A stretch of 64,000 nucleotides of DNA from Arcuatula senhousia (GCA_963971305.1 OZ020307.1:60633702-60697701); one strand, 5' to 3'. Numbered from the stretch's first letter, positions 23,601 to 35,830 are shown. Translations and numbers: made by a program. The notes: generated from the letters alone by a model not told the origin.

Positions 23601-26600
23601 GACAATAAATTTTGCTACGCCTGACGCGCCTTTCGTCTATTCAAGACTCATCAGAGGCGCTCTACCAAAAATATTGAAAATGCCAAACACTATGTGAATA
23701 TGAAGAGCATAAAACAATAAAACCAAAACTAGATTGTTTTTTTTTATTTAATTACCTTTTCTTCAATCTATACATATAATTAATATACATTATCAATATA
23801 ATTAAGGTAAGAACGAAATCAAAACCGATACCGAAATCGTAACTTAAACTGAAATTAACTTTTCAGGAAAAAAAATTACGATTAAATTTTAAACGTTAAC
23901 ATATCAAATTCTCATTAATTTTAACACATATTATCCGAGTCGACAAGTATTATAGAAAATAATCATATGTGGAATAAGAGTACGCGACATAACCCACAAT
24001 CAAGCTGCAATTCAGAAAAACCACAAGGGACAAGCATTCCGATTCATTTGTTTAGTGGATTAGCAATTACCTATAATTAAGTATTCTGATAAATAATTTA
24101 AGTGTTTTCGTGGCTGTAATAGACTGAATGTTTTTTCTTTGAATATGCAAATTGGTGCACACAAGACCTGTACAAAAAGTTAACTTTGTGTCTGTTTTCC
24201 ATGCTTTAGCAGACATTAAAGTTATCTTGCGTTAACCACGAATGGTCAAGGAAGACTTGCTACAGCTTTTTATAACTGGTCATAACAAGTCATAAAGTCG
24301 TGACTGCTCTAATCAGACCAGTCATGGTAAATATAAGGTCTGCTCTTATTAGACTCTAATAAAGCATACTACAATTCAATTTTGTTATATAAAAACTGCT
24401 TTTAACATTAAAAATAAATTACGATGACTATTCATTGGTTAAATATGAAACATATCCTGTGAAATCTTCATTAAATAAAGCACATCTGTCACAAAGTTAA
24501 CTTGACTAGACCAATCTTAGAAAAGCAACTGCTTTTAAACGCAAACGTGAAATTATGACCGCTTTTTAACTTAACTTGGAACCAGTTGCGCGTCTGCTCA
24601 AAATAGTTGCATGACCAGTAACAAGTGAATTTTACGTTAACTTCATGTCTGCTTTTCAAGTTAACCTTCCGTACAGGTTATGTGTGCACCTATCTATATT
24701 TGTTATTGCCAGAAAATTTAATTTTTATATCAGATGAAATGATTCTTGGTTGTTTTATTCGATTTTGTCTGTTTGTTGTGCAAATATGATGATCTCACTA
24801 AAAGTTTTCTCGTCTGAGTTTTGTTTTGAGGTACTGTCGAACTCTAAGGTCACAAAAAATGTATCTCACTGCAGTGTTTTCTTGTGTGTTACTACCGAAC
24901 TCAAAGATCGCAATAGAACATGGATGTTTTGTCTTACTACGGAACACTTAGATCGTAATAGAAGAGAAATGTCGTGTGTTATTACCGAACACTAATATAA
25001 GATCACAATGGAAGGGAATATTTTGTGTAACTAGCAAAACCTTAGATAACAATTGAACAGGGATGGTTCGTGTTGCTACCGAACCCTATAAAATACCCGA
25101 CTTAACCAAATATTTGATGAATGTCTGTATCAGGTAAGGACCTTTGCAGTCTTCAATTTCTCAGGTTGGCCTGTATCAAGTCATTACCGTAGAAATCTTT
25201 TGTTTCTTGTGTGGACATAAACCCTGTCTTGCCTGTCTAATGTCAGGACTTATTTGAAAAGAATTAGGCAGGAAATTTGAAAGAAGCAGAGGTACAAATG
25301 GATTATCTGAATGTCAAAAGTCCGAAAGGGCAGAGACAAACCCAGTAAACACAACAAGAACGGGACAAAAACAGACAACATGTAAAACATGGAAACACAA
25401 AACAACTGAATATCAATCAACAACGCGAACTCCAGTCGAAACAAGAGTGAACTCAGGTGCTCCGGAAGAGTAAGCATTTCCTGCTTGCTATAGCACACCC
25501 GTCGCGTTGCCAATAGTCCATTCAGCGTGTCAAATCCGGTAAAGGAAGCCAAAACAACACCCTATGACAAACCAACATCTGCACTCATCTGAGAGATCGA
25601 AATCCCATATTTGTCTATAAGTACATGATGTCTTCTGTAAAATTTCTAGAGTGAAGACAGCAACCGAGGAGCAACATAACCCTGTGCGAGCAATTTTTGC
25701 GTCAGACGTGTCGCTCTGCTAAGGATATCGATGTAAGTCTCGCTCGCTCTGGAGTAACGAAAACAGTTTTTGCTTTAATAACTACTTCAATTGGTTCCTA
25801 TCTGATACAACTACTACAAGCTAGATGTATTTTGTTTCAAAATTGTATTTAAATTAGATAAAATTGAAGACAAAAAATTAGTCCATGTAAGGGTGCGTTT
25901 GACTTTTGTGATTTTTTTTTCGAACAAAAAACAGTATTGTGTTAATCTAAATGAAATTTTCAACATAATATCACTGACTTGCACTAGAAAATAAAGCTAA
26001 AATGTCGTTTTTGAAGCCAATATGTTATATATTATTTCTAATTTTTCTTTATAATTCTTTTCAAATGAACATAGGAAATGCATGTCCTACATTTTGACTT
26101 TAGTAGAACCTTATGAAATATTTAATTTTTCGGATGAGCTTTTGCCTAGTTTTGTCTTTTTTCTTCAATATTTTAGATTAATCATCTGTCTTTGGTAGGT
26201 TTGTATTTCCTTTTTCGTATTATTTTATACACCAATTTGTATGTCAATGCATTTTGTTGATGCCCAAGGAACCCTTGTTTTCTCTGCAAGTCCGTCAAAA
26301 TTTATCGACAAGTAAAAAAGTATCAGCTATCTCAAACAATTCAATCATTGGCAGAATAGTTAAGACTGTCAATAACACAAAAACATGAAAAAACGCTAAG
26401 AAATAGTATACATATATGACTAACTATAACTCTTATTTTTCCATAATTAAATTTTAGGTCTAAGACAAGGTAATATATCTCAATCTTGAAAGTATAAATA
26501 TACACCTTCAAATCGTTTATTAATGAATGAAAAAATAAAATGATAAAACAACACAAATAATCGTATACGACTGAAGTTTGCGTTGCTGATTGATGTTCAA

Positions 26601-29600
26601 TAGTTTTGTTCGTTCTTGTAAAATTGTGTTATACTCGTGTGTTTAATATATTTATCTTAGCCCTTTCAACTTTCAAATGTTTCATCTTAGTTTCTGCATT
26701 TCTAACACAAGTGCATAACATAATAATCAAACCCTATACCATGATAATACCTTGCCAAAAAGTAAAATGATAAAACCGAATAAAACGTTCTTTTAACACC
26801 ACAAGTTAAGATATGACGATAATGACACAGCATTTGCGTTACAAACTTCAGGTTTAGGTTTCAATTTCTGTTGCGGATTCGATTTTAGTTTGTGAATGCG
26901 TTTCGGCTAAAAGTGATATAAATGTATATTCAAAGAAATCATTAAAAGTAGCAACAAGCTACCATATAGCGGGTTATTTTCGCGGGGGTAAATTTTCGCG
27001 ATTATAGAAGCAGAAGGTACCTAAAAAATTTACTAAGAGAAAGAATAGTGATCCACTAAGCCTTAAAGCAGAAAAAGAATCATACCTAAGAAAATAACTG
27101 TCTTTAGCTTAAAAAATATTTGCGGGTTTTATTTTCGCGCTTGTCATTGATCCGCGAAAAATAAGCGAAAATTAAACCACTGCGAAAATAAACTGCTATA
27201 CGGTATTTGGTATGGTACAGACGGGTCCAGTCCTAACCTGTACAAAACTTAAAGCAGACTTTTGGTCTGCTTTTCTGGTAAGCTATAGCTGTCCATAGAG
27301 TTAACTTTAGTGAGCTCAAAGGAGACAGTGGTCCGCTTTTCTGGTCAGGTCTGCATTTAAAAATGGATAAGACGCGGCCTGACCACAAGTAAGGTCAGCT
27401 TAAACCTGACATGTCCTCAGGTCTGGTCAGCTAAAAGCAGACAGAGGGCTGTCCAGAGCTGACCTGAACAGAGGACTGGTCCGCTTTAGACAGAATTTTA
27501 GACAGTGACCAGGACTGCATGTTAATTAATCGGTTGTCAATCCAAATACACTTTTGCAACTTGCATACTCATTTCATTATTTTATCCAGTTGATTAATGT
27601 TTACTTTAATTCAAACAATAAAGAAGAATGATATGATTTTTTATGTTAAAATTGTAATAACTTTCACTTTAAAATATTTATTTTATTCAATACTTATTAA
27701 AATTTATCAAATTATGTACTTAATTTAGTTTAAGTACACCTAAAAACATGTAATGTCGGACGGTTTTTTTCTTGCAATAAAAACAGTTCTGGAAACGTAC
27801 ATGTAGTCATGTGAATTTAGTTATGTTTAATTGAATATAAACAAAAACATAAAAACATTGTTTTATTTATTTTGAATTGATAATGTTAATGCTGGCGTCA
27901 CACTGTCCCGATTTTGACATACGATGGACACACGAATGCAAAAATTTCAACTTCGTGCGAAGTAAGTCCGAAGTTGCTAAAAATCAAAATCAAAGTCGAA
28001 GGATATACGATTAGAACAGATGGCTAAACGATTAGAAAAGTAGCAATACAAATGACAACAAAGTTCCAGACAATTAATTTTGCTACGCCTGACGCGCGTT
28101 TCGTCTATTCAAGACTCATCAGAGGCGCTCTACCAAAAATATTGAAAATGCCAAACACTATATGAATATGAAGAGCATAGAACAGTAAGAACCAAAAATA
28201 CCAAACTGGGGAACCAAATTATTACTAAGAAAATCAACCTATGTCTGGGGTAGGAAATACGAATGGCTGCGAACCGATTACGAAGTTGTTACGATGTTAT
28301 CAAGATTAGTCGAGAATTAGACTCGAAGGAGAAACGAAGTTATACGATGGCTGTACGATGCTATTTTTAGCATACGACGGGTCTATGATGCATCCCGAGG
28401 GTTATACGAAGTGTAATAACATGATTAGCAATAAGATTATATAGTTTAGTGTACATGTTGTATATAAATTGTCCTTTGCTGCTTCCATAACATGTTAAAA
28501 CGAAGGCTTTTCAAATATACCCTTCTATCCCTGATGTCAACCAGTAAGAGTAAATGAGACATTTAATATAGCTAATATGTAGAGGCCATTACGACAGATA
28601 GGCGAGCGTCGGAAAGGGTCTTGAAAAAAAATTAAATTACCCAAAAACCTCATGGGATATTTTTAACTATATTGATAGTTTAATATTTCAGCTTTAATAA
28701 TATCAATGTTTGCCATTCGAAATCTGGTCAGAACATGAAAAAAATTAAAGGTCAAAGGTCACTACCCAAAATCAAACAGTTTGAGTCTGCAAACATTAAG
28801 GCAAGTAAAATGTTACAAAATGTGGTTAAAATTTTGAAATTACTTATATATATAAGTGAATATAAATCATTCACTTTTGGTCTCTTTGAAGAAATTTATG
28901 ACGTCATTTTTTCTAGTTTTAGAAAAGGGTCAAATTATTATGATTTTTGTGTATAAAAGTTTCAATTGCGAAAAAAAGAATTCACATTTTCACTTACTTT
29001 TTCCTCTATTTGTAAAACATTATCTTATCTTTTGTTTGTAACAAAAATAAATGGTTCAAATGTGTTCATTGACTCAAAAACACGACATTTGGTGGATTAT
29101 ACCAGAATATTAGGTTTTTAATAAAAAGTGTACTGCGTTACCATTAACATGTTTAAAACGGAATATGAATCAAAAACCAACAAAAATATCTTAAATTCAA
29201 CTAGTTAAGTTGAGAACAATAACTTTGCACAGAAAAAAAGAAAGAAAATCATTGAAAAATTAACTAAAAAACACATAAGAGTTCAGTGGCGAAAAGAGGT
29301 TTGAAAAACTTTTAAGTTTTATAACTTAATAACAAACCTTGAAAGATATTTTGGACTTAATAGAGAGATGAAAGTTTTGGCTTTTAGAAAATAATAGTTT
29401 GACGCCTCTAAAATGGTCAGAACTTTGTGCAATTTGAGCTTAAAGATTAGAACTTTTTAAGCGTCAGTCATAAGTTCAAAAGACTACCAAATCATTGTAC
29501 AATGACGGCCCCAGCAGGTGGGGTGTTCCGGTAGCCCCTTAATGTCGCTTAGAGACAAAATGTAAAAAAAACAATTTACAGAATTCAGGCAAAACTGTCA

Positions 29601-32600
29601 TGAACATCTTCAACAACAAGGCTTTATGTAGAGCCCTCCCCCTTTTTTCGAAAATATATTGATTTGCCCCTGAATGCTTACGTGCAAAGTTTATACTTTT
29701 AGTTTCAAATAGATAGTTTAGTAACATAATTTAAAATATTTTTGCCAAAATATACGGCATTAACTTATTATTTTTCTGCAATCGAAATTTTATTCAGTTC
29801 AACATAACAAACGCACCTCAAAAGTCAAGTACACCTTTCACAAATTTTTAAAACTCTGCTTTCATCAAACATCGCAGGCTGAAAATAAAAGCAAAGACCA
29901 AACAATAAATTTCTTGTGTTCACACAGACCCAAAACTAGCAAATATTCTTCATAATTGCACCAAAAAATGAAATTTCTTACAATTACTAATCAATCAGAT
30001 TATAGTTAAAATGTTAATACGGGACACTCCGACAGGATTCCGAGTCATCTGCAGTCAATTTTCTCAAAATCGTACATATTCAATTAAGTATAACTTTAAT
30101 ATCATTCGTCAGAAGTATGCAGTTTGAACTAAAAAGTAGCCTTACAACATCTTCTTGATCCAAGTATACAATTTCTTTGATTTTAATTACAATTAATGTT
30201 GCACAAGTTAAAATTAACGTGTATTTTTGTTACTTTTATTCGTGATTTTAAATTCGATAAAAATTGTAGAAAGCTATTATTGTTATTGAAAATTTCAATT
30301 GCAAACAAAGAATTGGGCAAAATATTTCATGATGTGATTTACAATTTTTTTTCTTGTGTGTTAATTTAGGTAAAAAATTAATATTAAAAATCAAGCCGTT
30401 AGTGATTTTCATAGGGTACATGTACAAAACAAAATATTTTGATATCTTCTGACCATATTCGACTTGTCAAACATATATATCCATAAAATAGAATAGTCAA
30501 CCTTTTATTTGAGTTCCAAAAATCTAATGAGGTTTTTGGGTAAATTAAACTTTTTAACTAGACGACTTTTTCGATATCCGCCGCTCGCCTAAGAACAGAA
30601 AAAGGTCCTGTTGCTTTATCTTGTTTTGTTCGTGCCTTGTGTGAGTTGACTGAAGCACACATCTGAACACAGCAAGAACGTGTTGTAACTATGTGGAAAA
30701 GTTACAACAAAGCATGCATTTTTTTGCAAATGGCGCTAAGGGAGCAACCATTTGATTTTTATGGGGGGGGAGGTCATTGATAATTTCTTCGTCCTGTCTT
30801 TTTATTTTCGGAAAAAGTCAAGCCTGGATTTTTTTTTAAAACAACTATACATTTTTTAGCCAAAAATACCATCCTGTCCTTTGTTTTACTCAAAGCACTG
30901 TCCTGCCTTTTTATTTCTGGATTTTTTCCATCCTGCATTTTTATTTCAAATATCACCATAGACCCCACATAAAAATCAAATGGTAGCTAACTAAATAGGA
31001 CAACCCGTTCAGTCACAATATGTCCGTTGCTCTTATTATTGGTATATATGGATAAAAGATAAAACTAGGGCTTTAATTCTTAGTATACCCAAGCTGCATG
31101 TCCATGATCTCGACAAGTAAGAGTAGATGCATGTAATATCTTAATGTAGAGACTGAAGATAGCAAAGAAAACTGATGTTACTTGATTTATTAAGCTCTTT
31201 CAAAGTCTAAGAAAACTACGCGAGAGTAACCCGTTATAACGCGTAAGTAACGCGTTTTTATATAGAAGCGTGTTATTTCGGGAGAATTGATAAAAGCGCG
31301 TCATATTGATTTTTAGATTACCAAAATGAGCCCAACGGGCTTCCGTGCTTTTGGCATAAAGTTCAACAATTTTAGCTTTTGCGAACGATTCTTGAACAAA
31401 GCGTGTTCACCTTACAATACATACTTCCTTATCGGTCCCATATAAAAGTCCAAATTAAAGTTCCCGTAAATATTTGTGGACCGAAACGAAACGTTAACTT
31501 AATCTGTAACCCGTAATGATGGACTTGAATACAGTACATACAAAAAATGCAATTTAATAACTATGAGGGTTTAGAAAAAAGTGTGTGAAACTGAAATTTC
31601 AGTGAATTTTCAAAGTTCAAAGTGTCCTAACTCCTCTAAAAGTTTGCAGACTAGAACGACACAATAACTTGATCTTAAACTCATCATGGTATACTCACAT
31701 TCTAATATCTATATACACGTATAAGTTTTTCAAAAAAGTGTGGAAAACGTATTGTCACAATGAGAGGGCCGGGCCGGACAGACACACAAACGGACCGACG
31801 GAGTGAAAATCATAAAGCCCCTTCTGCTTTTGTCGGTAGGGGACTGATAAAAACTGAAGTGAGTTTGAAATGTTTAAACCTTTATTTCTGATATTGAAAT
31901 TTAAGTATTAAAAGATGCCATCAAAGCCTGGACGAGGACGCGGAATACGAAAGCACCTGACAGGAAAGAACAGAATGAAAAGGAAAGCATCAGAATGCTC
32001 TAGATCATGGCTGTCTCCTCCTTGTTTTGTCTGGAAAGCACATTTATCCTGAAAAGCTAAGATATCGCAAACAGAAAAATGATGATCACCATTATAAACT
32101 TAAAGTTAATGTGTCTTAATCATAGTACATAGAAACGATGGGCAAAAGATCAAATAGATGTCCGTCCTTTAATCTTTATCTTTCGTACATATACATTTAA
32201 TTTAGTTAAAATTACGAAAATAAGTTCTAGTATATAAAAAATAAAGTAAGACTTAAAAGAAAATGAACCGTACGACAAAATGCATACTGCTGCATTTAGA
32301 AATTATCTTGCTTCTTAACAGTGCCGTGTTTCCATCGCCATGCCATTACCCTATGCCATTACTCTAATTACGACGGCTATACGAATATAAAGCGAGGCCC
32401 TTACGACGTCGTGTTCCAATCGGGGACCATCGGAGAACTTCTCGTTTCATTCGTGTCGCCATCGTAAGATAAATGTAACCGACGACAATAAGAACGCAAC
32501 ACGATGCAATCACGAAGGCATTACGATGCAAAAGATGGAATTACGAATACAACACGAAGATTGGCCTTCGCACGAACCTTCGGCAGTTTTTAAAAATGTT

Positions 32601-35446
32601 AAAAAATTAGGAAGGCATCACGAAGTTGTTGCCAAACTTATAATATTTCCGCCGATGGTGCTACGATGGTTAAAGATGGCAACACGAATAGCGCGATTTG
32701 GATACGATCACCCCCGATTTAGAAAATATCCATAATCGTGTATCCATCGGGGGCAAAATCGGGATAGTGTGACGCCAGCATAACAAATAGTTTAATTTTG
32801 AAATAGCAATTAAACAATAAAAATATATATTTAAGACAAAACCATAACAAATTTAAAACATCTGGCCCAGGTACTTTATTAATTTTACGTCATCAATATT
32901 AATCCTGAACTTTGTTGTAGACCTTTATTCACTTGATTAGGTAATTCCACATTAATTTAACATGTTTAGCATATCGTAGTTTTTCATTTATTGTTAACAC
33001 TTTTCAATCTATAAATATTCTTTTCCATATACTTAACCTGATTAAAGCTGTCCAAAGCGGACCTGGATCTGATAAGACTAATGGTCAGGTCTATCGTCAG
33101 TGAACCTGACAAGAGTGCTTGTTTACTAAAAGCGGACCAGACCTGCTCTGTGAAGCCAGACCTAGGACCTAGTCTGCTTTATAGCGGACCATTTTCCTCT
33201 AAAACAGGCCAGAAAGCTGTCCAAATTGAACTTCTGGTCAACTTTTTCGGTTCACAATGCATACAAGTTAGGACTATTAAAAATTTGAAATATTTATGAA
33301 AACACGTAGCATCAATTCACATATTAAATTTCTTCTTATGCTTCGTGGTCTTGATCATTGAAGCTCTTAATTTATTTTAAACATATGAAAAGTGTGTTTT
33401 GTGATTTTTTGATACAATACTTTTTTCCCTTCAATAAAGTCAAACTTAAAAATATTCGTGAGTATTAAAAATAAATGTTTTAAAGATCCAAAATTTCAGA
33501 TATACACACTTGTCCTAATTTCTTATAATCTAAATAATTCAAAAACACGATCTCACACAAAATGACATTTTTCAACATACCAATCCAGTATTCTGTAGAA
33601 GGATCGCCAAATCCTGCTACATAGTCATTCCAGTCTTTATCAAAGTCTACAGATCGGTCCGACCTACGCTGAAATACCTACAGTGCATCGGTAATTTTAA
33701 TAAAAATTAAGAAAATAATTGGTTAATTATCTCGTCTATATCAAAAGGTTATAACTAAATGTCGCGTTCATACGGAGTCGTTTTGATGTCGTCTGCACTG
33801 ACATTTAACAGCATTTCATTTGCATATTAAAATTAAAATGTTTGTGTGTAGTTTTAATGTCATGCAAAATACCAAATTAGTATACATGTCACACTTTTCT
33901 ATAAGACATTTAAAATTGATCATCCGAGTTAGCTAGTTTTGTTATTACTGGTAAAAATCTTATATATAATGTGACAAAGAACATGTACCGTCCATCCTCC
34001 TCCTTCTGTTTCTAGGTCACACCAAACTGGTACCTGCTTCCCGCCTATTGTTATGTTATACAGTCCAGATTTGGAGTGTCCTCGAGACTGGACTTCAGCG
34101 CAGTAAAGTGGAGCTGGTAAAATAAATCCCATCTTTAATACAATTTCAGAACCACTAACCCCAAGCTTGCCATTGAAAGTGGACATTGACAACACATTAC
34201 AATATGGAATATGGTGTTGTGAATACCGAATGGAAAATTATCATTTTAGGACATCTTTATGAACAGTATTGTAACTATGTGTTAGTTTATAATGAATCAA
34301 CAAAAATCACAAAGCTAAGAAAATCATTTCAATTAACACAAAGTTAGATTCATTCTTATATATGTTTACCAAAAAAATGCTATTTTATTTTACTTTACAA
34401 ATGCTTATGCAAATGATTTGTGTATACTTTTTAATTACCATTTGGGAAACCAGAAAAAAGTAATAGATATATTTTTCTGATTTTCATCCGATTTATCAAC
34501 CTCTCAGCCGATTGCAGAAAAAAGTATTTTTCATCTCTTGAGAAAAATTGTTCTCAGTGTCCACGTGCAATTGATGAGCAACCTTTTGCAATTTTTCAAT
34601 TGTAGACATGAGTGAAAAACATTCTACAACTTATTTCTCGATGATTTTAAAAGTTCTAACATCTCGGGCAATAAATTTGTTATTTTAATCGCTCGGCAAG
34701 CCTCGCCATTACATAAATTGAATTTATGCCTCTTGATAATAGAAATTCCACAATTAATTCGATCGCGTTGTAAAGCTACATATACATACATATGAACATA
34801 TTATGTAATGCAAAACTATACGTTAACATATTTTGTGAGCGTTGGTAGGAACATTAAATAGGGGTCGCCAGCCAATGTACAAAAATTCAAAATTATGTGA
34901 GAAAATAATATGCGATTGTTTTGAATATCTATGGGCTGTTTGTTGTATTGAGATGATTTGTGATATCTAATGTCTTCTGTACGTTTCTCTTTAGTTTATT
35001 TTCGTGGACATAATACATTTATTACTCCAGCTAGGTAGTTTTTATAACTTTTTATTACGTCAAAAGACCACGGAAAATGAAACTTCATAAAGCATCAAAT
35101 AGTATGAAAATAAGATACCTAATGTTAAGTCCAAATGAATCCATCCTGTTTCATATGGTCCAGTCGGTGCTTGGTCGGTGAAATCCTGGGAAAACAAACG
35201 GCATCTGCTATCTAATTTATTATAGGAGACCGATTTGCAGACATCGTTATCTGAACAAAGCATTACACAGTTGACCACACCATCACTGATGATCTCACGA
35301 ATAACGTCGCTGCTCTCATTTATGTCTTCGAAAACAGGATTCACGATTCCTTTTTTTGTTTTACCATTGGTTCCAACACAAATGTAAACGTTTATCAGCA
35401 CAAAAAGTATTACTATAATAAAATACGCCATTAATAAAACGATCAA
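20370..35446 (-). CDS. PAN/apple plus fibrinogen-related domain protein, five exons
   Basis: Joining 35446-35119, 34113-33989, 33677-33581, 23493-23329 and 20617-20370 gives 963 nt, 320 residues plus TGA. All four introns are GT-AG and all phases fit. Residues 1-25 are hydrophobic (signal peptide or type II anchor). Residues about 50-95 hold a cysteine-rich PAN/apple-like module ([20 protein letters not shown]). From about residue 110 a fibrinogen-related domain runs to the end: [47 protein letters not shown] (calcium-loop pattern DxDND) and NLNG. In molluscs FReD proteins are mostly secreted or membrane lectin-like recognition proteins; an immune or adhesive role is inference. The usual GxWW..AC core is present as GGWWFRAC. 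Introns 3 (10.1 kb) and 4 (2.7 kb) are filled with repeats. A possible polyadenylation signal (complement AATAAA) lies near 19665-19670. No inactivating change was seen. Confidence 0.9.
20721..23150. repeat. Intronic element with about 490-bp tandem units
   Basis: Starts AGAGGCTCCCAGAAGCC and CGCTCACCTGA, like the element at 9323. It contains about four units of roughly 0.47-0.50 kb (markers near 21162, 21652, 22118, 22614) with CAGTTAAAGGGGAATAACTC, GCGGCCATGTTGGTTGGTCG and GACATCCTAAAGATCATG. It ends in a GACGGAC run and GACAATAGCTCACATG. It fills most of FReD intron 4. Confidence 0.7.
23329..23493 (-). CDS. FReD gene exon 4
   Basis: The exon is 165 nt. It encodes [12 protein letters not shown], an LMILMETWD strand, [20 protein letters not shown] and YSGTAG, the central part of a FReD. 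It lies about 10 kb from exon 3 but the phase is exact. The donor is GCAG|GTAC. Confidence 0.88.
23578..23738 (-). repeat. Partial 360-bp-family repeat in FReD intron 3
   Basis: AAATGACAACATAGTTCCAG, TTTTGCTACGCCTGACGCGC and AAGACTCATCAGAGGCGC place it in this family, reverse orientation. Confidence 0.7.
24154..24690. mobile_element. Inverted-repeat element, about 540 bp
   Basis: The left end GGTGCACACAAGACCTGTAC is mirrored at the right end by GTACAGGTTATGTGTGCACC, and the match continues inward through AAAGTTAACTT-like sequence. The interior has repeated AGTTAAC and GGTCTGCTTTT-like words and no coding capacity. The ends share CCTGTACAAAA with the outer element at 27229, so the two are probably related. 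Confidence 0.65.
25275..25762 (-). pseudogene. PLE RT end and 3' tail in FReD intron 3
   Basis: The minus strand from 25762 encodes a broken piece of the RT C-terminus (FVTPE..., [18 protein letters not shown], [15 protein letters not shown]), then the full family tail to about 25275. It is 5'-truncated and lies opposite to other copies but in the same orientation as the host gene. Confidence 0.75.
25765..26960. other. Intronic AT-rich DNA
   Basis: No gene or element was recognised, except a short PLE-tail-like piece (CGACTGAAGTTTGCGTTGCT) near 26567-26660. Confidence 0.45.
26962..27203. mobile_element. 242-bp MITE with TA target duplication
   Basis: Left end CCATATAGCGGGTTATTTTC, right end reverse complement CCGTATAGCAGTTTATTTTC, flanked by TA at 26960-26961 and 27204-27205. 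The TA duplication fits Tc1/mariner-type mobilisation. Inside, TTTTCGCG words repeat. Confidence 0.75.
28048..28255 (-). repeat. 360-bp-family repeat inserted in the middle element
   Basis: AAATGACAACAAAGTTCCAG through AACCTATGTCTGGGGTAGGA, reverse orientation. It interrupts the subterminal TACGA-rich zone. Confidence 0.75.
28599..30591. mobile_element. Inner inverted-repeat element, hAT-like ends
   Basis: Ends TAGGCGAGCG (28599-28608) and its complement (30582-30591). Further inside, a 22-nt block (28632-28653 versus 30527-30548) matches at 21 positions. Flanking octamers ACGACAGA and AGAACAGA agree at 6 of 8 positions, consistent with an aged 8-bp duplication. The interior is AT-rich with only short frames, so it is non-autonomous if mobile. 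Confidence 0.55.
30743..30988. mobile_element. Short inverted-repeat element (MITE-like)
   Basis: AGCAACCATTTGATTTTTAT at the left is mirrored by ATAAAAATCAAATGGTAGCT at the right, with G-rich and C-rich inner edges. The interior repeats CCTGTCTTTTTATTTC-like words. 30989-32340 shows nothing recognisable. Confidence 0.65.
33581..33677 (-). CDS. FReD gene exon 3
   Basis: The exon is 97 nt. It encodes [16 protein letters not shown] and [11 protein letters not shown], matching the family pattern xxQRRxDGSVDFxRxWxxYxxGFGxxxxEFWLG. It starts in phase 0, giving WT|VFQ across the intron, and ends with one base of the next Gly codon. Confidence 0.9.
33989..34113 (-). CDS. FReD gene exon 2: start of fibrinogen-related domain
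   Basis: The exon is 125 nt, with acceptor CCAG before CTCCACTT and donor after TGGACG. It encodes the first two FReD cysteines (LYCAEV, VWCDLE) and the hallmark EGGGWT. Decayed copies of this exon occur at 41443-41548 and 45928-46043. Confidence 0.9.
34200..35118. other. FReD intron 1, no element recognised
   Basis: AT-rich intronic DNA (the intron is 34114-35118). Confidence 0.5.
35119..35446 (-). CDS. FReD gene exon 1: signal/anchor and PAN-like module
   Basis: This exon holds the start codon and 109 codons plus one base. It begins with a 20-odd residue hydrophobic stretch ([20 protein letters not shown]) and then a short Lys/Gly linker. A six-cysteine region follows with spacing typical of apple/PAN domains. 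The donor is TTAG|GTATC at 35119/35118. The ATG chosen is the only one before the hydrophobic segment and lies about 85 nt below a TATA box. Confidence 0.87.
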
Positions 35447-35529
35447 GAGAGAAGTATGTCATGTATCACTACGGATAGCACTTCTTGCGGGTATAGATAA
35501 ATGTCTGTTTAGCTCTTTACAAAAATGTG

Positions 35530-35537
35530 TATTTATA
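35530..35537 (-). promoter_or_regulatory. TATA box of the FReD gene
   Basis: TATAAATA on the minus strand lies 84-91 nt upstream of the exon 1 ATG. That would put transcription start near 35505 with a 5' leader of about 55 nt. The assignment rests on motif and position only. Confidence 0.5.
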
Positions 35538-35569
35538 CCTACTTAATGATAAAAAAAAAATGCAAAGAT

Positions 35570-35830
35570 AAAACAAAGTATGAAATGGAAGAATGCAAAT
35601 TGCTTTATATTAAGTCTACATTAAACAAGACAATAAAAAGCAAATGAAAATATATTTATTAAAAGAATAAAACTAAATGATTATTATTTCATTGATATTC
35701 ATTGTTTTATGAACAATTCGATAATTGCCTAGACACGGTGCATAGCCAAACGGATTCTTTCGGATGAAATAAATTCCTTCAGGGGGATCTTTGTATGTAT
35801 GCGTGCACCTATCCGTTAATGTTCATTGAA
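35570..35830. repeat. FReD 5' flank conserved in the duplicate at 41640-41900
   Basis: AAACTAAATGATTATTATTT, ACGGTGCATAGCCAAACGGA and TTCTTTCGGATGAAATAAAT recur almost unchanged at 41760-41880. This ties the duplicate to the FReD locus. 35831-36279 has only a short ATC run (about 35867-35888). Confidence 0.65.

Larger units (their letters stand above)
27890..32780. mobile_element. Middle inverted-repeat element with TAA target duplication
   Basis: A 27-nt terminal inverted repeat with one mismatch (TGCTGGCGTCACACT...CCCGATTTTG), 27890-27916 and 32754-32780. TAA flanks both sides (27887-27889, 32781-32783). A three-base TWA duplication fits PIF/Harbinger-type elements. Subterminal zones (27960-28440, 32340-32750) are dense in TACGAA, ACGAAGT and TACGATG words. 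No transposase was seen. Confidence 0.65.
27229..33275. mobile_element. Outer inverted-repeat element, split by nested insertion
   Basis: AGTCCTAACCTGTAC at 27229-27243 is mirrored by the complement of 33261-33275 (AGTCCTAACTTGTAT). Both arms carry clustered subterminal words of the AGCAGAC / GGTCCGCTTTT type (27250-27500 and 33040-33230). Subtracting the inner element leaves about 1.16 kb without coding capacity. Confidence 0.55.

Noticed and set aside
32526..32735. 69-codon plus-strand frame
   Set aside because: It lies entirely in the TACGA/CGAAG-rich subterminal zone of an inverted-repeat element and has no homology pattern.
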